A stretch of DNA of 7,504 bases from NCBI GenBank assembly GCA_035624865.1, contig DASPQS010000136.1, forward strand, positions 1 through 7,504, written 5' to 3'. The notes under the pieces are model-generated. The model did not search any database and was not told where the DNA came from. It saw only the letters and a list, made by a program, of their open reading frames with translations. How positions within the stretch are numbered: the stretch's first letter is position 1; every line of letters begins with the position of its first letter. The translations under genes were made by a program, and so were the position numbers. Source of the DNA: JASHZA01 sp035624865. GTDB taxonomy: Bacteria; Desulfobacterota; Binatia; Binatales; Binataceae. Of this stretch, positions 6,106 through 7,504 are shown in pieces.

Positions 6106-6900
6106 ATGGCACAGGAATCCCCTTTGCCGCGACGCGAAACCGCCGGGGCGTTCACAACGGTAATTTACGAGAAGCGCGACGGCGTCGCCTGGGTCACGCT
6201 CAACCGCCCGGATAAATTCAACGCCTACAACGTGGCGATGCGCGACGACATGTTCCAGGTCCTGAGCGCGATCCATGAAGACCCTGACGTGCGCGCGATG
6301 GTGCTGGCTGGCGCCGGCCCCGCCTTTTCGACCGGCGGCGACGTCAGCGAATTCGGCCAGGCCCCGTCGCCATCCGCCGCCCGCTGGATCCGTTTCCGGC
6401 GCGACGTCTGGGGCAGGTTGAAGAGCCTCTCGATTCCGACCGTCGCCGCCTGCCACGGGTTCACCGTCGGCGGCGGGATGGAGATGGCGCTGCTGTGCGA
6501 TGTAGCCATCGCCGCCGACGACTCGCGCTTCTGCCTGCCGGAGACGGGGCTGGGGATGATTCCCGGTGTTGCGGGGACCCAGACCGCACCGCGCCGCCTG
6601 AAATTGGCCTGGGCGCTCGACCTTTCGATCACCGGCCGTTGGATTGACGCCCATCAGGCATTATTTGTAGGTTTGGTCGCCAAAGTGGTGCCGCTTAAGG
6701 CGCTTGACCGCACCGCCCATGCCTGCGCGCTCGCGCTCGGCCGTCTGCCGCGCGAGCACGTCGCCGCAGCGAAAATCGCGGTATGGGAGGGGTTGAACAG
6801 TTCCCTGGCGCAGGGATTGGAACTGGAACAGCGCCTGGCGCAGCGGCTCGATCAGTTTTCTTTCGGCGGGCGCAAAAATGCACACCAGCCGAGGCGCTAG
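6106..6900 (+). CDS. Enoyl-CoA hydratase/isomerase (crotonase) family protein
   Basis: A 264-residue crotonase-fold enzyme that acts on acyl-CoA thioesters. VTLNRPDKFNAYN (30-42) is the N-terminal signature, and AGAGPAFSTGGDVSEF (68-83) supplies one oxyanion-hole backbone NH. CHGFTVGGGMEMALLCDVAIAADD (116-139) supplies the other, plus Glu126. LPETGLGMIPGVAGTQ (144-159) holds Glu146. These glutamates align with Glu144 and Glu164 of rat mitochondrial enoyl-CoA hydratase, so true hydratase chemistry is likely. The C-terminus ends in a basic tail (RKNAHQPRR) instead of the usual EGxxAFxEKR segment. AAGG at 6091-6094 is a modest ribosome site for the ATG at 6106. The gap to the acyl-CoA synthetase is 24 bp, so the two are almost certainly in one operon. 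Confidence 0.93.
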   Translation: MAQESPLPRRETAGAFTTVIYEKRDGVAWVTLNRPDKFNAYNVAMRDDMFQVLSAIHEDPDVRAMVLAGAGPAFSTGGDVSEFGQAPSPSAARWIRFRRDVWGRLKSLSIPTVAACHGFTVGGGMEMALLCDVAIAADDSRFCLPETGLGMIPGVAGTQTAPRRLKLAWALDLSITGRWIDAHQALFVGLVAKVVPLKALDRTAHACALALGRLPREHVAAAKIAVWEGLNSSLAQGLELEQRLAQRLDQFSFGGRKNAHQPRR

Positions 6901-6907
6901 TTTGCGC

Positions 6908-6914
6908 AGGAGGT
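6908..6914 (+). promoter_or_regulatory. Ribosome binding site deciding the GTG start of the acyl-CoA synthetase
   Basis: AGGAGGT lies ten bases before the GTG at 6925 and just after the hydratase stop codon. It supports a GTG start for the next gene in the absence of a nearby in-frame ATG. Confidence 0.75.
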
Positions 6915-6924
6915 ACGCGAGGCA

Positions 6925-7504
6925 GTGAATACCGTCAACTTCATTTCGATTCCGGGCTCAATCGTCCCTGATCAGGAGATCCTGGTCTTCGGCTCGGAAC
7001 GTCTGACTTACCAGGCGCTCAATGATCTGGTAGCCCGTCTTGCCGGCACCTTCAAAGGGCTCGGATTGAATCAGCGCGACGTCGTCGCCATCCTCGATAC
7101 CAATTCCCATCTCTATGTCGCCGCCTACTATGCCGCCGCCAAAGCCGGCTTCACCTTCCTGCCCCTGAACTACCGGGCCAAGGAGCCCGAACTCGAATAC
7201 ATGATCAACACCGCCGCCGCGAGGGTCCTGCTCGTCGGCGATCGCTATATCGAACTCGCCGGCCGGATCCAGCCGCGTCTCAAGGACACCCGCCTGCTCG
7301 CGCTAGGCACCGCCGACAGTCAATTTCCGCGGCTGACCGATCTCATCACCAAAGCCGAACCCGACGAGAACGAGGCGGAAGTCGAAGACGAGGACGTGTC
7401 GGTCCTGATGTACACCAGCGGCACCACCTCTCTGCCCAAGGGCGTGATGCTGAGTTTCCGCGACTTCACCGCCTACGTCACCGCCAACGTCGAGATGGCC
7501 GACG
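6925..7504 (+). CDS. AMP-dependent acyl-CoA synthetase/ligase, 3'-truncated by window edge
   Basis: The first 193 residues of an ANL-superfamily adenylating enzyme are present; the gene continues beyond the right edge. Residues 27-41 (LTYQALNDLVARLAG) and 70-91 (AAAKAGFTFLPLNYR onward) are standard for the N-terminal domain. The phosphate-binding P-loop is YTSGTTSLPKG (163-173), with Ser169 in a position that is often Gly in this superfamily. These enzymes activate a carboxylic acid through an acyl-adenylate to a CoA thioester. The first ten residues (VNTVNFISIP) are short, with no targeting signal, so it is cytoplasmic. Substrate type cannot be assigned without the missing middle and C-terminal parts. 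It is the third gene of the amidohydrolase-hydratase-ligase cluster. Confidence 0.92.
   Translation, partial: MNTVNFISIPGSIVPDQEILVFGSERLTYQALNDLVARLAGTFKGLGLNQRDVVAILDTNSHLYVAAYYAAAKAGFTFLPLNYRAKEPELEYMINTAAARVLLVGDRYIELAGRIQPRLKDTRLLALGTADSQFPRLTDLITKAEPDENEAEVEDEDVSVLMYTSGTTSLPKGVMLSFRDFTAYVTANVEMAD

Overview
The window reads as a GC-rich bacterial chromosomal segment with no sign of phage, insertion sequence, CRISPR array or RNA gene. Desulforedoxin, YgfZ, a crotonase and an acyl-CoA ligase together would suit a soil or sediment bacterium from a Deltaproteobacteria-like or Binatota-like lineage. That placement is a guess from gene content, not a measured result.

The left half (about 1-2940) is on the minus strand. 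A 46-residue single-pass membrane peptide (2798-2938), behind a good -10 box and a perfect AGGAGG, lies 11 bp upstream of a 624-residue secreted protein (912-2786). That protein has a helical N-terminal region, three copies of a roughly 85-residue beta-rich module, low-complexity linkers and a Pro-Tyr-Gly-rich tail; I do not recognise its family. Next comes efp (251-814), elongation factor P with Asn instead of Lys or Arg at the tip of the P-site loop. A perfect 18-bp inverted repeat follows efp. A weakly supported reading frame then runs off the left edge.

The right half (about 3156-7504) is on the plus strand, divergent from the left half across a 217-bp intergenic region. It begins with a YgfZ/GcvT-like folate-binding protein of the Fe-S maintenance type, then a 47-residue desulforedoxin-like iron protein. 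Next is a closely spaced trio: a YtcJ-type amidohydrolase, an enoyl-CoA hydratase with both catalytic glutamates, and an acyl-CoA synthetase cut off by the right edge just after its P-loop. The trio looks like a small catabolic operon in which a cyclic or amide substrate is hydrolysed, activated to a CoA thioester and hydrated. The substrate cannot be read from the sequence.

No complete new defence or mobile system is visible. The least explained parts are the small membrane peptide with the three-module secreted protein, the Asn-tip EF-P, and the perfect hairpin after efp.
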